Assembly: GCF_015477605.1 (NCBI RefSeq) | Contig: NZ_JADLQX010000002.1 | Location: 186,001 to 250,000, forward strand | Direction of reading: 5' to 3' | Source of the DNA: Nocardia amamiensis | Lineage (GTDB): Bacteria; Actinomycetota; Actinomycetes; Mycobacteriales; Mycobacteriaceae | DNA: 64,000 bases | Part shown: positions 37,397 through 46,848 of the stretch, piece by piece | How the letters are laid out: each line of letters starts with the position of its first letter | How positions within the stretch are numbered: position 1 is the first letter of the stretch | The notes under the pieces: model-generated | The model's database searches: none | Seen by the model: the letters and a program-made list of their open reading frames with translations, nothing else | What the model was told of the DNA's origin: nothing | Made by a program: the position numbers and the translations under genes

Positions 37397-37485
37397 CGCG
37401 GCCTCTCTATGGCTCGCGTCCGAGCGGGCGAGACTCGCGACTGCGTCACATGCGCTTCGCCCGCTCCGACGTGAGCCAGGCCGCG
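37397..37485. repeat. Large imperfect palindrome (about 89 bp)
   Basis: Outer arms CGCGGCC (37397-37403) and GGCCGCG (37479-37485) enclose longer arms at 37411-37431 and 37457-37477 that pair at 19 of 21 positions. The central loop is 25 nt. The structure fills the middle of the gap between the GNAT and chelatase genes. It could be a cruciform, a terminator, or a REP-like element. Confidence 0.75.
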
Positions 37486-37621
37486 AACGGTCGCTCGTAA
37501 GACTCGCTCCCTGAGGTTGGGTGAGTGGTACAGCCGGCGGCTCCCGGGCGATGCGGTCGGTTGCGGGGCGTAGGGAGGGCACTGCTCGGCGTCCCTCGGG
37601 GCGCGCTTTAGAGTTTGGAGC

Positions 37622-39670
37622 GTGTCCGTGTCCCATGCCGAAACCGCGCCTATGTCCGACCAGCACGCCCGAACGCGTCCGGGTTCGGACGGTGAGGCCG
37701 GGTTTCCCTTCTCGGCCGTCGTCGGACAGGAGCGGCTGCAACTGGCGCTGATCCTGTGCGCGGTGCATCCCGGCATCGGCGGCGTGCTGGTTCGCGGCGA
37801 GAAGGGCACCGCCAAGTCGACCGTGGTGCGCGCGCTGGCCCAGTTGTTGCCGCCGGTGGTGGACGAGACCGGGGCGCGGCCCGCCCGGCTGGTGGAGCTG
37901 CCGGTGGGCGCGACCGAGGACCGCGTGGTCGGTTCCCTTGACCTGGAGCGGGTTCTTCGCGACGGGGAGCAGGCGTTCCGTCCCGGCCTGCTGGCCGCGG
38001 CACACCACGGTGTGCTCTACGTGGACGAGGTCAACCTGCTGCACGACCATCTGGTGGACGTTTTGCTCGACGCGGCGGCGATGGGCCGGGTGCACATCGA
38101 ACGCGACGGCGTCTCGCATTCGCATCCCGCGCGTTTCGTGCTGGTCGGGACGATGAACCCGGAAGAAGGCGAGCTGCGCCCGCAGCTGCTGGACCGGTTC
38201 GGGCTGACCGTGGACGTGGCAGCTTCCCGAGATGTGGACGTGCGGATGGCGGTGGTGCGCCGCAGGCTGGACTACGAGGCCGATCCGGCCGGGTTCGCGG
38301 CGCGGTACGCCGAGGCCGACCGCGCGGTGGCCGAGCGGATCCTCGCCGCCCGGGAACGGATCGGCCTGGTGGAGCTCGATGACGTGGAGTTGCGCCGGAT
38401 CGCCGCGCTGTGCGCCGCGTTCGACGTCGACGGGATGCGCGCCGATCTGGTCGTCGCGCGTGCCGCGACCGCGCATGCCGCTTGGCGCGGTGGCGACGCG
38501 GTGACCGAGAACGACGTGCGCGTCGCCGCGGAACTGGCGCTGCCGCACCGGCGCAGGCGTGATCCGTTCGACGAGCCCGGCATCAGCGAACAGCAGCTCG
38601 ACGACGCCATGCGCGACGCGGCGGACGAGGCGCGGCGCGAGGAGCAATCATCTGCACAGACCGATGAATTGGGGCCGCCCGACGCGGAACCGGACGGCGT
38701 TTCCGGCGAGAACCCCGATGGCGGGTCCGAGGACCCTTCGCGACCGGGCGGATCGGGCGAGAACCCCGATGGCGGGCCCGAGGACCCTTCGCCACCGGAC
38801 GGGCCGGGCGGCGGATCGGGCGAAGGGCACAGTGGCGCACCGGTTTCCGCGGCGGGTCGGCCGCCACGCTGGGAGGTGCCCGGCGTCGGCGAGGGCGCGC
38901 CGGGGAGGCGGTCGCGCGCCGAGTCGCGGCACGGGCGGGTCGTACGCTCGAGCATCGAGCCCGCGTCGGGGCTGCATCTGCTCGGTACCGTGTTCGCCGC
39001 CGCCCCCCATCAACGGTCCCGCGGACGTGACAGGGGGCCGTTGCGGCTGGCCGCCGACGACCTCCGCGGCGCGTATCGCGAGGGGCGAGAAGGCAATCTG
39101 ATCGTCTTCGTGGTCGACGCGTCCGGCTCCATGGCCGCACGGGACCGGCTGTCGGCCGTCACCGGGGCGGTGGTCACGCTGCTGCGGGACGCCTACCAGC
39201 GCCGCGACAAGGTCGCCGTCGTCACCGTGCGCGGCGCGGACGCCGAACTCGTGTTGCCGCCGACCTCGTCGGTCGACATCGCCGTGCGGCGGTTGTCCGG
39301 GATGCGCACCGGCGGGAAGACTCCGCTCGCGGCCGGACTGCTGAAGGCGCGGGAGGTGGTGCGGCGCGAGCGCGTGCGCGACCCGCGCCGCAGGCCGATG
39401 CTGGTGCTGCTGACCGACGGCCGCGCGACCGGCGGCGCCGATCCGGTTCCGCGCGCCCGCGCCGCCGCGTCCCTGCTCGCGAAGGACGCGGTCACGTCCA
39501 TCGTGGTCGATTGCGAACGCGGCATGATCCGCCTCGGCCTCGCCGCGGATCTGGCCCGCGAACTGCGCGGCGGATACCTGAGACTGGCCGAGCTGACCGG
39601 AGAGTCGGTGGCCGGCGTCGTCCGCGCGAGTTCGGGGAGCGTGCGCGGTGCCCCGGTGCGGGCCGCTTGA
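37622..39670 (+). CDS. Fused AAA+/VWA chelatase-type protein (cobaltochelatase-associated)
   Basis: The 682-residue protein joins a ChlI/BchI-like AAA+ domain to a ChlD-like C-terminus. The AAA+ part has Walker [11 protein letters not shown], Walker [11 protein letters not shown] and [19 protein letters not shown]. An acidic, Gly/Pro-rich linker follows, then a VWA domain with the MIDAS motif DASGSM. It fits the putative cobaltochelatase subunit family and Rv2850c. It should power metal insertion into the corrin ring with a CobN-type subunit not encoded here. The linker carries two near-identical copies of GENPDGGxEDPS. GTG at 37622; GTG 37628 or ATG 37652 are alternatives. Confidence 0.85.
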   Translation: MSVSHAETAPMSDQHARTRPGSDGEAGFPFSAVVGQERLQLALILCAVHPGIGGVLVRGEKGTAKSTVVRALAQLLPPVVDETGARPARLVELPVGATEDRVVGSLDLERVLRDGEQAFRPGLLAAAHHGVLYVDEVNLLHDHLVDVLLDAAAMGRVHIERDGVSHSHPARFVLVGTMNPEEGELRPQLLDRFGLTVDVAASRDVDVRMAVVRRRLDYEADPAGFAARYAEADRAVAERILAARERIGLVELDDVELRRIAALCAAFDVDGMRADLVVARAATAHAAWRGGDAVTENDVRVAAELALPHRRRRDPFDEPGISEQQLDDAMRDAADEARREEQSSAQTDELGPPDAEPDGVSGENPDGGSEDPSRPGGSGENPDGGPEDPSPPDGPGGGSGEGHSGAPVSAAGRPPRWEVPGVGEGAPGRRSRAESRHGRVVRSSIEPASGLHLLGTVFAAAPHQRSRGRDRGPLRLAADDLRGAYREGREGNLIVFVVDASGSMAARDRLSAVTGAVVTLLRDAYQRRDKVAVVTVRGADAELVLPPTSSVDIAVRRLSGMRTGGKTPLAAGLLKAREVVRRERVRDPRRRPMLVLLTDGRATGGADPVPRARAAASLLAKDAVTSIVVDCERGMIRLGLAADLARELRGGYLRLAELTGESVAGVVRASSGSVRGAPVRAA

Positions 39671-39874
39671 GCAGCGGGACAACGCCCTCGCACGCAAGGC
39701 ATTCGGCCGCTGCGGGGGTGCTGACGTCACCCGGTGGTCGTGGTGCCCGGCCGACTGGTCGGCGATGGAGCCTTTCGACGCGGAATGCGGATCCAACCGC
39801 GCCGGCGGGCGGCGGGGCGGCACGAAGGCCCGGAACCGGTTTCGGAGTGAGCCGACAACAGCAAGGAGATGTCG

Positions 39875-40489
39875 ATGCCCAAGGGTGTTCCGGAGACAGT
39901 TCCCGACGACGGGCTGACCACGCGGCAACGGCGCAATCAGCCGGTGCTCGCGGTGCATACCGGGCCGGGCAAGGGTAAGTCGACGGCCGCGTTCGGGATG
40001 GCGCTGCGGGCCTGGAATCAGGGCTTCGACGTGGCGGTGTTCCAATTCGTGAAGAGCGCCAAATGGAAAGTGGGTGAGGAGGCGGCTTTCCGCGCCCTCG
40101 GCGCGCTGCACGAGCAGAGCGGTGCGGGCGGGCCGGTCGAGTGGCACAAGATGGGCGAAGGCTGGTCTTGGACCCGCAAGCAGAGCACCGAGGAAGACCA
40201 CGCCGCGGCCGCGCTGGCCGGCTGGCGGGAGATCGCCCGGCGCCTGAAGGCCGAGCAGCACCGCTTCTATGTCCTCGACGAATTCACCTACCCCTTGAAA
40301 TGGGGTTGGGTGGACCTGGCCGAAGTGGTCGAAACCCTGGTCAACCGTCCCGGCAACCAACATGTCGTCATCACCGGCCGTGACGCCCCCGCCGCCCTCA
40401 TCGAAGCCGCCGACCTCGTCACCGAAATGACCAAACTCAAACACCCCATGGACGCGGGCCGCAAAGGTCAACGAGGCATCGAATGGTAA
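39875..40489 (+). CDS. cobO: Cob(I)yrinic acid a,c-diamide adenosyltransferase
   Basis: This 204-residue enzyme adenosylates the corrin cobalt. It has the P-loop HTGPGKGKSTAAFG and VAVFQFVKSAKWKVGEE. YVLDEFTYPLKWGW and VVITGRDAPAALIEAADLV are also family signatures. The ATG at 39875 lies 6 nt after AAGGAG; the ATG at 39869 touches that site. It is followed by cobB, matching the Rv2849c-Rv2848c order. Confidence 0.95.
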   Translation: MPKGVPETVPDDGLTTRQRRNQPVLAVHTGPGKGKSTAAFGMALRAWNQGFDVAVFQFVKSAKWKVGEEAAFRALGALHEQSGAGGPVEWHKMGEGWSWTRKQSTEEDHAAAALAGWREIARRLKAEQHRFYVLDEFTYPLKWGWVDLAEVVETLVNRPGNQHVVITGRDAPAALIEAADLVTEMTKLKHPMDAGRKGQRGIEW

Positions 40490-40577
40490 TCCGGTTCTCG
40501 ATCGCGAGTGGCACATCCCTGCGGCGTATTGCGAGATGCCCACACCGTGGTGTGCCACTCGGCGAGCGGGGGACGGG

Positions 40578-42293
40578 ATGAGGGCGGTGGTGGTGGCGGC
40601 TCCGGCGTCGGGGAGTGGGAAGACCACGGTCGCTACCGGTTTGGTAGGGGCGTTGCGGCGGGCGGGGCATCGGGTCGCGCCGTTCAAGGTGGGGCCCGAT
40701 TACATCGATCCGGGATATCACGGGCTGGCGGCGGGGCGGCCAGGGAGAAATCTGGACCCGGTGCTGGTGGGGGCGGAACGTGTTGTGCCGCTGTTCCGGC
40801 ATGGTGCGCAGGGGTGCGACCTGGCGGTTGTCGAGGGCGTGATGGGCCTGTTCGACGGGCGGATCGACGAGCGGCATTCCGGCCCGGTGGCGGAGGGGTC
40901 GACGGCCCAGGTCGCGGGTCTGCTCGGCGCGCCGGTGGTGCTGGTGGTGGACGCTCGCGGGCATAGTCAGAGCCTCGCGGCCCTGCTGCACGGGTTCGCT
41001 ACGTTCGACAGCGGTGTCCGGCTCGGCGGGGTGGTCCTGAACCGGGTCGGCAGCGAACGGCACGACCAGGTATTGCGGGCGGCCTGCGACCGGGTCGGGT
41101 TGCCGGTGCTCGGATCGCTGCCGCGGATGGCCGAATTGGAAGTTCCCTCCCGGCATCTCGGCCTGATTCCCGCCGTGGAACACGGCCCCGCCGCCACGGC
41201 GGCCGTGGCGGCGATGACGGATCTCGTGGCCGCCCATGTGGACCTGCACGCGATCGCGGCGCTGGCCCGCTCGTCGGTCACCGGGCCGTCCTGGGACCCC
41301 GCCGCCGCCGTGCGCGATCTCGGCGGCGATGCCCTGGCATCCGCTGATGCGACCATGAGCGGTGCTGACTCGCGGGCATACGCCCGGGCAACGCGCAGTC
41401 GTCGTGATGCGCGGGGGCATGCCGAGGCGGCGCTCGATGGTGGTGGTGCGTGGGGGCATGGCGAGGCGGCACTTGGTGGTGGTGCGCCGGGAGATGCCGG
41501 GGCGGCGCTGAGGAGTGGTGGTGCGCGGGGAGATGGCGAGGCGGCACTTGGTGGTGTGCGGGGGCATACCGAGGCGGTGCGCGGTGGTGGCGCGCGGGGA
41601 GATGCCGAGAAGTCACTCGATCGTGGGAGCGCTCCCGATGCAGCCGGTGGCATCGTCGATCAGGAGGGACCGCTGATCGCCGTCGCGGGCGGGGCGGCAT
41701 TCACATTCGGGTATGCCGAGCATCGGGAGTTGCTGGCGGCGGCGGGGGCGCGGGTGGCCGTATTCGATCCGCTGCATCAGGGATTGCCCTCTGCGACCGC
41801 GGGTTTGGTGTTGCCTGGCGGCTTCCCCGAGGAACATGCGGCTGAGCTGGCGGCGAACGTCCCGCTGTTGCGGGCGGTGGCCGAGGCCGCGCGGCGCGGG
41901 ATGCCGGTGCACGCGGAATGTGCCGGGCTGCTGTACCTGGCGCGCTCACTCGACGGCAATTCGATGGCGGGGGTGATCGACGCCGACGCCGAGTTCGGCC
42001 CGCGACTGACGCTCGGCTACCGAGATGCCGTCGCCCTAGGCGACTCGCCGCTGTGGCGGGCGGGGGAACGGGTCCGCGGGCACGAGTTCCATCGAACCCG
42101 TCTGCTATCGCCCCCCTCGGCGACGCCCGCCTGGGGGTGGCACGGCAGCGAGGGCGAACGGATCCGTGAGGGCGTGCTCGTCGGCAATGTGCACGCGTCG
42201 TATCTGCACACCCATCCCGCAGGAAACCCGGACGCGATACGTCGTTTCGTCGCGGCGGCAGCGGTTTACGCCCGAGCTCGTGTCACGACCTGA
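40578..42293 (+). CDS. cobB: Cobyrinate a,c-diamide synthase with internal repeat insertion
   Basis: The 571-residue amidase converts cobyrinate (or hydrogenobyrinate) to its a,c-diamide with ATP and glutamine. The N-terminus has the P-loop APASGSGKTTVATG, FKVGPDYIDPGYH and EGVMGLFDG. The C-terminal amidotransferase has the nucleophile in HAECAGLLYL and a His in VHASYLHTH. Between the two domains is a 74-codon repetitive insertion (41412-41633), so it is longer than typical CobB. ATG at 40578. Its stop overlaps cobE by 14 bp. Confidence 0.95.
   Translation: MRAVVVAAPASGSGKTTVATGLVGALRRAGHRVAPFKVGPDYIDPGYHGLAAGRPGRNLDPVLVGAERVVPLFRHGAQGCDLAVVEGVMGLFDGRIDERHSGPVAEGSTAQVAGLLGAPVVLVVDARGHSQSLAALLHGFATFDSGVRLGGVVLNRVGSERHDQVLRAACDRVGLPVLGSLPRMAELEVPSRHLGLIPAVEHGPAATAAVAAMTDLVAAHVDLHAIAALARSSVTGPSWDPAAAVRDLGGDALASADATMSGADSRAYARATRSRRDARGHAEAALDGGGAWGHGEAALGGGAPGDAGAALRSGGARGDGEAALGGVRGHTEAVRGGGARGDAEKSLDRGSAPDAAGGIVDQEGPLIAVAGGAAFTFGYAEHRELLAAAGARVAVFDPLHQGLPSATAGLVLPGGFPEEHAAELAANVPLLRAVAEAARRGMPVHAECAGLLYLARSLDGNSMAGVIDADAEFGPRLTLGYRDAVALGDSPLWRAGERVRGHEFHRTRLLSPPSATPAWGWHGSEGERIREGVLVGNVHASYLHTHPAGNPDAIRRFVAAAAVYARARVTT
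41412..41633 (+). repeat. Six-unit in-frame minisatellite inside cobB
   Basis: Six tandem degenerate units of 13, 12, 13, 11, 12 and 13 codons fill exactly 222 bp. The consensus is close to RGHAEAALGGGGA, with unit variants WGHGEAALGGGA, RGDGEAALGGV and RGHTEAVRGGGA. Every unit is a whole number of codons, so the frame is kept. It lies in the linker between the ATP-binding and amidotransferase domains. Confidence 0.9.
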
Positions 42294-42645
42294 CCTAGCC
42301 GTCGGCGTCGGCATGCGCCCGGGCACCGACGAGGCCAGAATCCGTGCGGCATTGCGAGAAGCGCTGGGCGAGGACGACGTCATCGCCTGCTTGGCGACCA
42401 TCGACCGGCGCGCCATCGAACCCGGCTTGCAAGCCGTTGCCGCGGACTTGGGAGTGCCGGTTCGCACCTACACCGCTCTGCAACTCGCCGACATGCGAGT
42501 GCCGAACCCGTCCGCACGCACCGCGGGCGCGCTCGGCACCGCGAGCGTCGCCGAAGCATCCGCCCTGCTCGCCGGAGATGGTCCGCTGCTGGTCTCGAAG
42601 ACGACGATCAATGGGGTTGTGATCGCTGCGGCTGCCGCGCGCTGA
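42280..42645 (+). CDS. cobE: CobE/CbiG C-terminal-type cobalamin biosynthesis protein
   Basis: This 121-residue protein matches the CobE/CbiG C-terminal domain. It has the opening GVGMRPGTDEARIRAAL, the central ACLATIDRRAIEPGL and a SVAEASALLAGDGPLLVSK close. In the corrin pathway such domains take part in ring contraction or lactone handling. The GTG at 42280 overlaps the end of cobB by 14 bp, implying translational coupling. The last 105 bp are repeated just downstream. Confidence 0.85.
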   Translation: MSRPDLAVGVGMRPGTDEARIRAALREALGEDDVIACLATIDRRAIEPGLQAVAADLGVPVRTYTALQLADMRVPNPSARTAGALGTASVAEASALLAGDGPLLVSKTTINGVVIAAAAAR

Positions 42646-42665
42646 GTTTTGGTTTGTCCGGTGCC

Positions 42666-42770
42666 GCGAGCGTCGCCGAAGCATCCGCTGTGTTGGCTGG
42701 AGATGGTCTGTTGTTGGTCTCGAGGACGACGATCAACGGGGTTGTAATCGCTGCGGCCGGCGCGCGCTGA
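42666..42770 (+). pseudogene. Diverged duplicate of the cobE 3' end
   Basis: This 105-bp stretch aligns without gaps to 42541-42645, offset 125 bp. I count 13 differences, about 88% identity, and it keeps the same stop position. Most differences are synonymous or conservative, so its predicted peptide reads ASVAEASAVLAGDGLLLVSR and onward. It has no start codon of its own. Confidence 0.9.
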
Positions 42771-42893
42771 GCGCTGATCCGCCGCGGCACTGTCGATGAG
42801 CCATGGCGAGACGCACGCTTCGGCCGTTGCATGTCGCTCCAGCCACGTGATGGGCCGTGGCAAGTTCGGTTCGGTGCGTGACCGGTGCGGCGG

Positions 42894-44003
42894 CTACGGT
42901 GCCAGCGATCCCCAGTCGGCGAAGCCGGTGGGGTCGTGGCGGCCGATGCTGGCGTGCTCGAACAGGCCCCAGCCCTCGGCGTCGCCGCAGCGGGCGTGGG
43001 CGACGTGGTCGATCACGCCGTAGGGGGTGCGGGCGACGATGGCCGGGTCGGTCAGGTCGTAGCGGCTGGCGAAGGACCAGTCCCGGCCCTTCCACTGACC
43101 GTGCTGCCAGTCGGGATCGCCGCCGTAGCCGCAGCCGACGTGCAGCGGGATGCCGGTGCCCGGCGTGATCTCGATCTCCAGCGGCTTGCCGTCCGGCGTG
43201 CTCAACTCCAGCCGGGCCGCGACGGGAAGTCTTGTGCCGGAACGGTACTCGAGCGCGATGCGCGGCCAGCCGAGTTGCTCGGTGCGCCCGTCCGGCCAGA
43301 CCCGGGTCGCGTCGTTGAGTGTGCGCCTGCCGTCCGGCTCTTCCTGCACGATCACCACCACGGCGAAATCCTCGAAACGCAGCGGCACGTACAGCCACCA
43401 GAACCCACCCGAGGGCTCGGCGGCCGCGCGGCCGGGCGGCTCGGTCTCGCCGACCGGGCGGATGCCCCACGAGCGGTCCCTGGTTCCGGTCCACACCGCC
43501 GGGTCGACGGCGATGTCGTCGCCGTCCACGTGCAGCGTGCCCGACCACGAGCCGACCTGCGCGAACCGGGACGCGTCGATGATCGGCCGGTTGCCGGCCA
43601 GAATCAGGTGCGGTTGTTCCTGCACGGCGGGGAAGGCGCCGGTCCAGGTGAGATCGAAGCCCAGGTCGTCGTGGTCGCAGACCACCCGGATGCGGCGCAG
43701 CGGCTCCAGCACCTCGACGCGGTAGCCGCCGACGCGCTGGTCGAGGCCGCGGTCGCCGAGCGCGTCGGAGAACCGCACCGCCCGCAGCGTGTCGCCGCGG
43801 CGGACCGCGGCGTAGGCGTCGGTCACCCCGAGGTTGGGGTACACGCCGAGCCCGGTGATCAGCAGGGTGCCGCCGTCGCGGTCGTGGGCGTTGAAGTAGC
43901 TGCGGTCGTAGAAGTTCCGATCGCTGCTGGCCACCCTGGCCAGCGAGAGCGGTGTCTGGTGGATCGGGTATTCGTCCAAAGGCACAGGCATGGTCAGTCC
44001 CAT
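42894..44003 (-). CDS. Hypothetical protein, possibly lipocalin/AttH-like
   Basis: The 369-residue protein is beta-rich with many Trp and Tyr (GGFWWLYVPLRFEDFAVVVI, WTGTRDRSWGIRPVGE). The two-barrel look recalls hydroxyneurosporene-synthase/AttH-like proteins; this is a weak match by eye. No signal peptide is seen. The ATG at 44003 overlaps the upstream APH-like gene by 10 bp; an ATG at 43991 is also possible. The coupling suggests the pair acts together on one substrate. Confidence 0.6.
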   Translation of the reverse strand: MGLTMPVPLDEYPIHQTPLSLARVASSDRNFYDRSYFNAHDRDGGTLLITGLGVYPNLGVTDAYAAVRRGDTLRAVRFSDALGDRGLDQRVGGYRVEVLEPLRRIRVVCDHDDLGFDLTWTGAFPAVQEQPHLILAGNRPIIDASRFAQVGSWSGTLHVDGDDIAVDPAVWTGTRDRSWGIRPVGETEPPGRAAAEPSGGFWWLYVPLRFEDFAVVVIVQEEPDGRRTLNDATRVWPDGRTEQLGWPRIALEYRSGTRLPVAARLELSTPDGKPLEIEITPGTGIPLHVGCGYGGDPDWQHGQWKGRDWSFASRYDLTDPAIVARTPYGVIDHVAHARCGDAEGWGLFEHASIGRHDPTGFADWGSLAP

Positions 44004-45124
44004 TCGTAGGTTCCGGCGAGCAGCGCTTCCAAGCCGGCCCGGTGCATGACGTAGTCGTCGCGATCCGGCGTGTCGGTGTCCTCGCCGAAGTGGATCATCC
44101 GGCGCTTCACCCTGGCCATCACGATGGCGTGCCGCAACGCTGCGTAGATGAGGTAGAAATCGAGATCGCGCACCGGATAACCCGTCAGGGCTTGGTATTT
44201 CGCCACCACGTCGTCGCGGCGGAGGAAGTCGGGCAGGCCCGGTTGGCCGAAACGGGTGGCCAGGTCCTGGAAGAACCGGTGGATGAAGATCACCCAGGCC
44301 AGGTCGAGTTCACGCGGCCCGAGCGCGGCCATCTCCCAGTCCAGCACCGCCACCGGATCGAACCCGTGGTAGATGATGTTGCCCGGGCGTGCGTCGCCCC
44401 AGCTGAGCACGTCCGGGCCGGGGGCGGTGGGCCAGTGCTCGTCGAGCCACGCGAAACTCCGTTCGATGAGCGGGACCGCGAAGCCGTCGTCGGCGAGCGC
44501 CCACCGGTACCACGCGTGTTGCGCCGCGACGTGCCTGCGCAGGGACTGGCCCGGTCCGTTCAGCATCGGGAACCGCGCCGCGGGATCGGGGATGTCGTGG
44601 ATCTTCGCGATCACCTCGACCGTGTTGTGGGTGAGCTGGAGCCGCTCGGCGGGACTCGCGTCGAACAGCCAGCCGACGAAGACGTACGGCGGGTTGTCCG
44701 CGGGCACCCTGCCGTCGACGCGGCGCATCACGAAGAACGGTGTTCCCAGCGGCTTGTCGTCGTTCTCCAGCCAGCACAGCTCGGGCACCGGCACGTCGGT
44801 GGCCGCGGCCACGCCCGCCATCACGTGGTACTGCGTGGCAAGGTCGTAGGTCTGGAAGACCGGGAACGATCCGGCCTCCGGCGCCATCCGCGCGACGAAC
44901 GACCCGCGCTCCGAGCGCCCCGCGGCGCTCCATTCGGCGTCGAACAGGATCGACGTGCTCGACATGCCGCCGGACTGCGGACGCGATAAGCCGGAGACCC
45001 GGGGCAGGTGGTCGGCGCCGGTCTTCGCATGCAGCCAGCGGGCGAGATTCTCGGCGAGCGTGTCCAGGTCGCGTTCGCTGACGGTCAGCTGCTGTCGCTG
45101 TGCCGGGTCCGGATCGTCGGTCAT
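43994..45124 (-). CDS. APH-superfamily phosphotransferase
   Basis: This 376-residue kinase-like protein has the catalytic loop SWGDARPGNIIY and the metal motif VLDWEMAALG. Other family features are FFVMRRVDGR and LDLAWVIFIH. ATG at 45124 follows the strong site AGGAGGACAAG. It is the first gene of a two-gene operon with the hypothetical protein at 42894-44003. In mycobacteria such proteins are often linked to lipid or sterol genes; none is adjacent here. Confidence 0.8.
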   Translation of the reverse strand: MTDDPDPAQRQQLTVSERDLDTLAENLARWLHAKTGADHLPRVSGLSRPQSGGMSSTSILFDAEWSAAGRSERGSFVARMAPEAGSFPVFQTYDLATQYHVMAGVAAATDVPVPELCWLENDDKPLGTPFFVMRRVDGRVPADNPPYVFVGWLFDASPAERLQLTHNTVEVIAKIHDIPDPAARFPMLNGPGQSLRRHVAAQHAWYRWALADDGFAVPLIERSFAWLDEHWPTAPGPDVLSWGDARPGNIIYHGFDPVAVLDWEMAALGPRELDLAWVIFIHRFFQDLATRFGQPGLPDFLRRDDVVAKYQALTGYPVRDLDFYLIYAALRHAIVMARVKRRMIHFGEDTDTPDRDDYVMHRAGLEALLAGTYEWD

Positions 45125-45375
45125 CTTGTCCTCCTGACACGTGCCGCCCGGGTGCACCACCCGCCCGGGTTACGCGACTGTAACGCGTTCTAGTTGCGTC
45201 ATGGGCGAAAACCGGACAGGAGTCCCGATGACCGGGACCATTGGCGATCAGCCGGTGGGGTCAGCACGTAGGCCGAAAGATGTACGCGGAACTCCAGGGT
45301 TTTCCCTGAGGTCATCCCACCATCCATTCGGATACTTTCGGCTCGCGGAAATCTGTTGGCGAGCGAGGGGTTTGT

Positions 45376-46737
45376 GTGCGCACGGTCGGAACGAATGTCC
45401 TGGATTCTCGCAGCGACGAGGCCCCGCTCGCGGTCGAGCGACGGCCGTGGAGCCTGCCGACCCGGATCGGGTTCCGGTTCGTCTTCGCGTATCTGCTGCT
45501 GTTCTGCCTGCTGTTCGCGCAGATCCTCTTCGTGTTTACGGGGATCGTGAGCAAGTGGCTGCCGGACAGCGCGATTTTGTGGCAGATGCGTGCGACGAAC
45601 CCGCTGACCGGCTGGGTCGGCGAGCACGTCTTCGGAGTCCAAGCCGTTCTGCACGAGGATTCCGGCAGCGGCGATCAAGCCGCCATCTGGGTGCTGATCT
45701 GCTGTGAACTCATCGCGGCCACGGTGATCACGGTCGTCTGGTCGGTCCTCGATCGACGCCGTCGCGAGTACACCACACTCGGCGCGTGGTTCGTGCTGTT
45801 CATCCGGCTGTGCCTGGGCGGCCAGATGCTCTTCTACGGCATGGCCAAGGCCATCCCGACCCAGATGCCCGCGCCCTCGCTCACCACGCTGCTACAGCCG
45901 TACGGGACCATGAGCCCGGCTTCCGTGCTGTGGAACCAGGTCGGGGCCGCGCACTCGTACGAGATCCTGCTCGGCACCGCCGAAGTGCTCGGCGGAGTGC
46001 TGCTGTTCGTGCCGCGCACCGCGACGATCGGCGCGATGCTCAGCCTGGTGAGCATGGCGCAGGTCTTTGTGCTGAACATGACCTACGACGTGCCGGTGAA
46101 GATCCTCTCGTTCCACTTGCTGCTGCTCTGCCTGGTTGTTCTGGCGCCGCAGGCCCGGCGATTGGCGAATGTGCTCGTGCTGGAACGCCCGTCGGAGCCC
46201 GCCACCCAGCCCGCCCTGTTCGGGTCCCGGCGCGCGAACCGTATCGTGGCGGCGCTCCAGGTGGCTCTGGGGCTGTGGATACTGATCGGCGCCGCGCAGA
46301 TCGGCTGGCAGGCATGGCGCGAGACGAACGGGGCGCCGAAGCCCCCGCTCTACGGCATCTGGACTGTCGGGGAGTTCACCAGCGCGGGGCATCCGGTGCC
46401 GCCGCTGCTCACCGACGAGAACCGCTGGCGTCGAGTGATCTTCGACCGGCCCGACGCGAGCGTGCAGAAAATGGACGACTCGTTCATGCCGGTGGTGGCG
46501 GAGGTCGACGACACCGCCCACACACTCGTGCTCATGCAGCCGCCGCGATCGCCGGACGCGTCGCCGAACCGCCTGGCGAGTTTCACCTTCACCCAGCCCA
46601 CCGCGGACACGCTGCTGCTGACCGGCGAGCTGAACGGGACGCCGGTGCGGCTGTCACTGGATCGGGTGGATCTGAACTCGTTCCCGCTGCGCAGCCGCGG
46701 ATTTCACTGGGTGCAGGAGTATCCGTACTTTCGCTGA
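45376..46737 (+). CDS. DoxX-like membrane protein, paralogue 1
   Basis: This 453-residue protein has about six to eight hydrophobic helices, with a DoxX-like core (LGGQMLFYGMAKAIPTQM, YEILLGTAEVLGGVLLFV). A soluble C-terminal domain of about 130 residues follows and ends SRGFHWVQEYPYFR. The exact role is unknown; DoxX-type proteins are tied to redox and quinone chemistry. The GTG at 45376 is 5 nt after GAGGGG. It is the same length as its tandem neighbour at 46849-48210. Confidence 0.75.
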   Translation: MRTVGTNVLDSRSDEAPLAVERRPWSLPTRIGFRFVFAYLLLFCLLFAQILFVFTGIVSKWLPDSAILWQMRATNPLTGWVGEHVFGVQAVLHEDSGSGDQAAIWVLICCELIAATVITVVWSVLDRRRREYTTLGAWFVLFIRLCLGGQMLFYGMAKAIPTQMPAPSLTTLLQPYGTMSPASVLWNQVGAAHSYEILLGTAEVLGGVLLFVPRTATIGAMLSLVSMAQVFVLNMTYDVPVKILSFHLLLLCLVVLAPQARRLANVLVLERPSEPATQPALFGSRRANRIVAALQVALGLWILIGAAQIGWQAWRETNGAPKPPLYGIWTVGEFTSAGHPVPPLLTDENRWRRVIFDRPDASVQKMDDSFMPVVAEVDDTAHTLVLMQPPRSPDASPNRLASFTFTQPTADTLLLTGELNGTPVRLSLDRVDLNSFPLRSRGFHWVQEYPYFR

Positions 46738-46848
46738 CCGAGACCTCGCGCCGCTGCGCCGGGTCCGCGGATCCCATCGAAACCCCGAACGGGTCCCGGA
46801 ACTTTCGGTACCTTCGGTCTGCGTCAACTGGGAGTGAAAGGGACCGCC

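Noticed and set aside
37354..40577. Cobalamin riboswitch upstream of the chelatase, cobO or cobB
   Set aside because: I find no B12-box-like GCCACTG core with the expected surrounding helices; the gap before the chelatase holds a plain palindrome.
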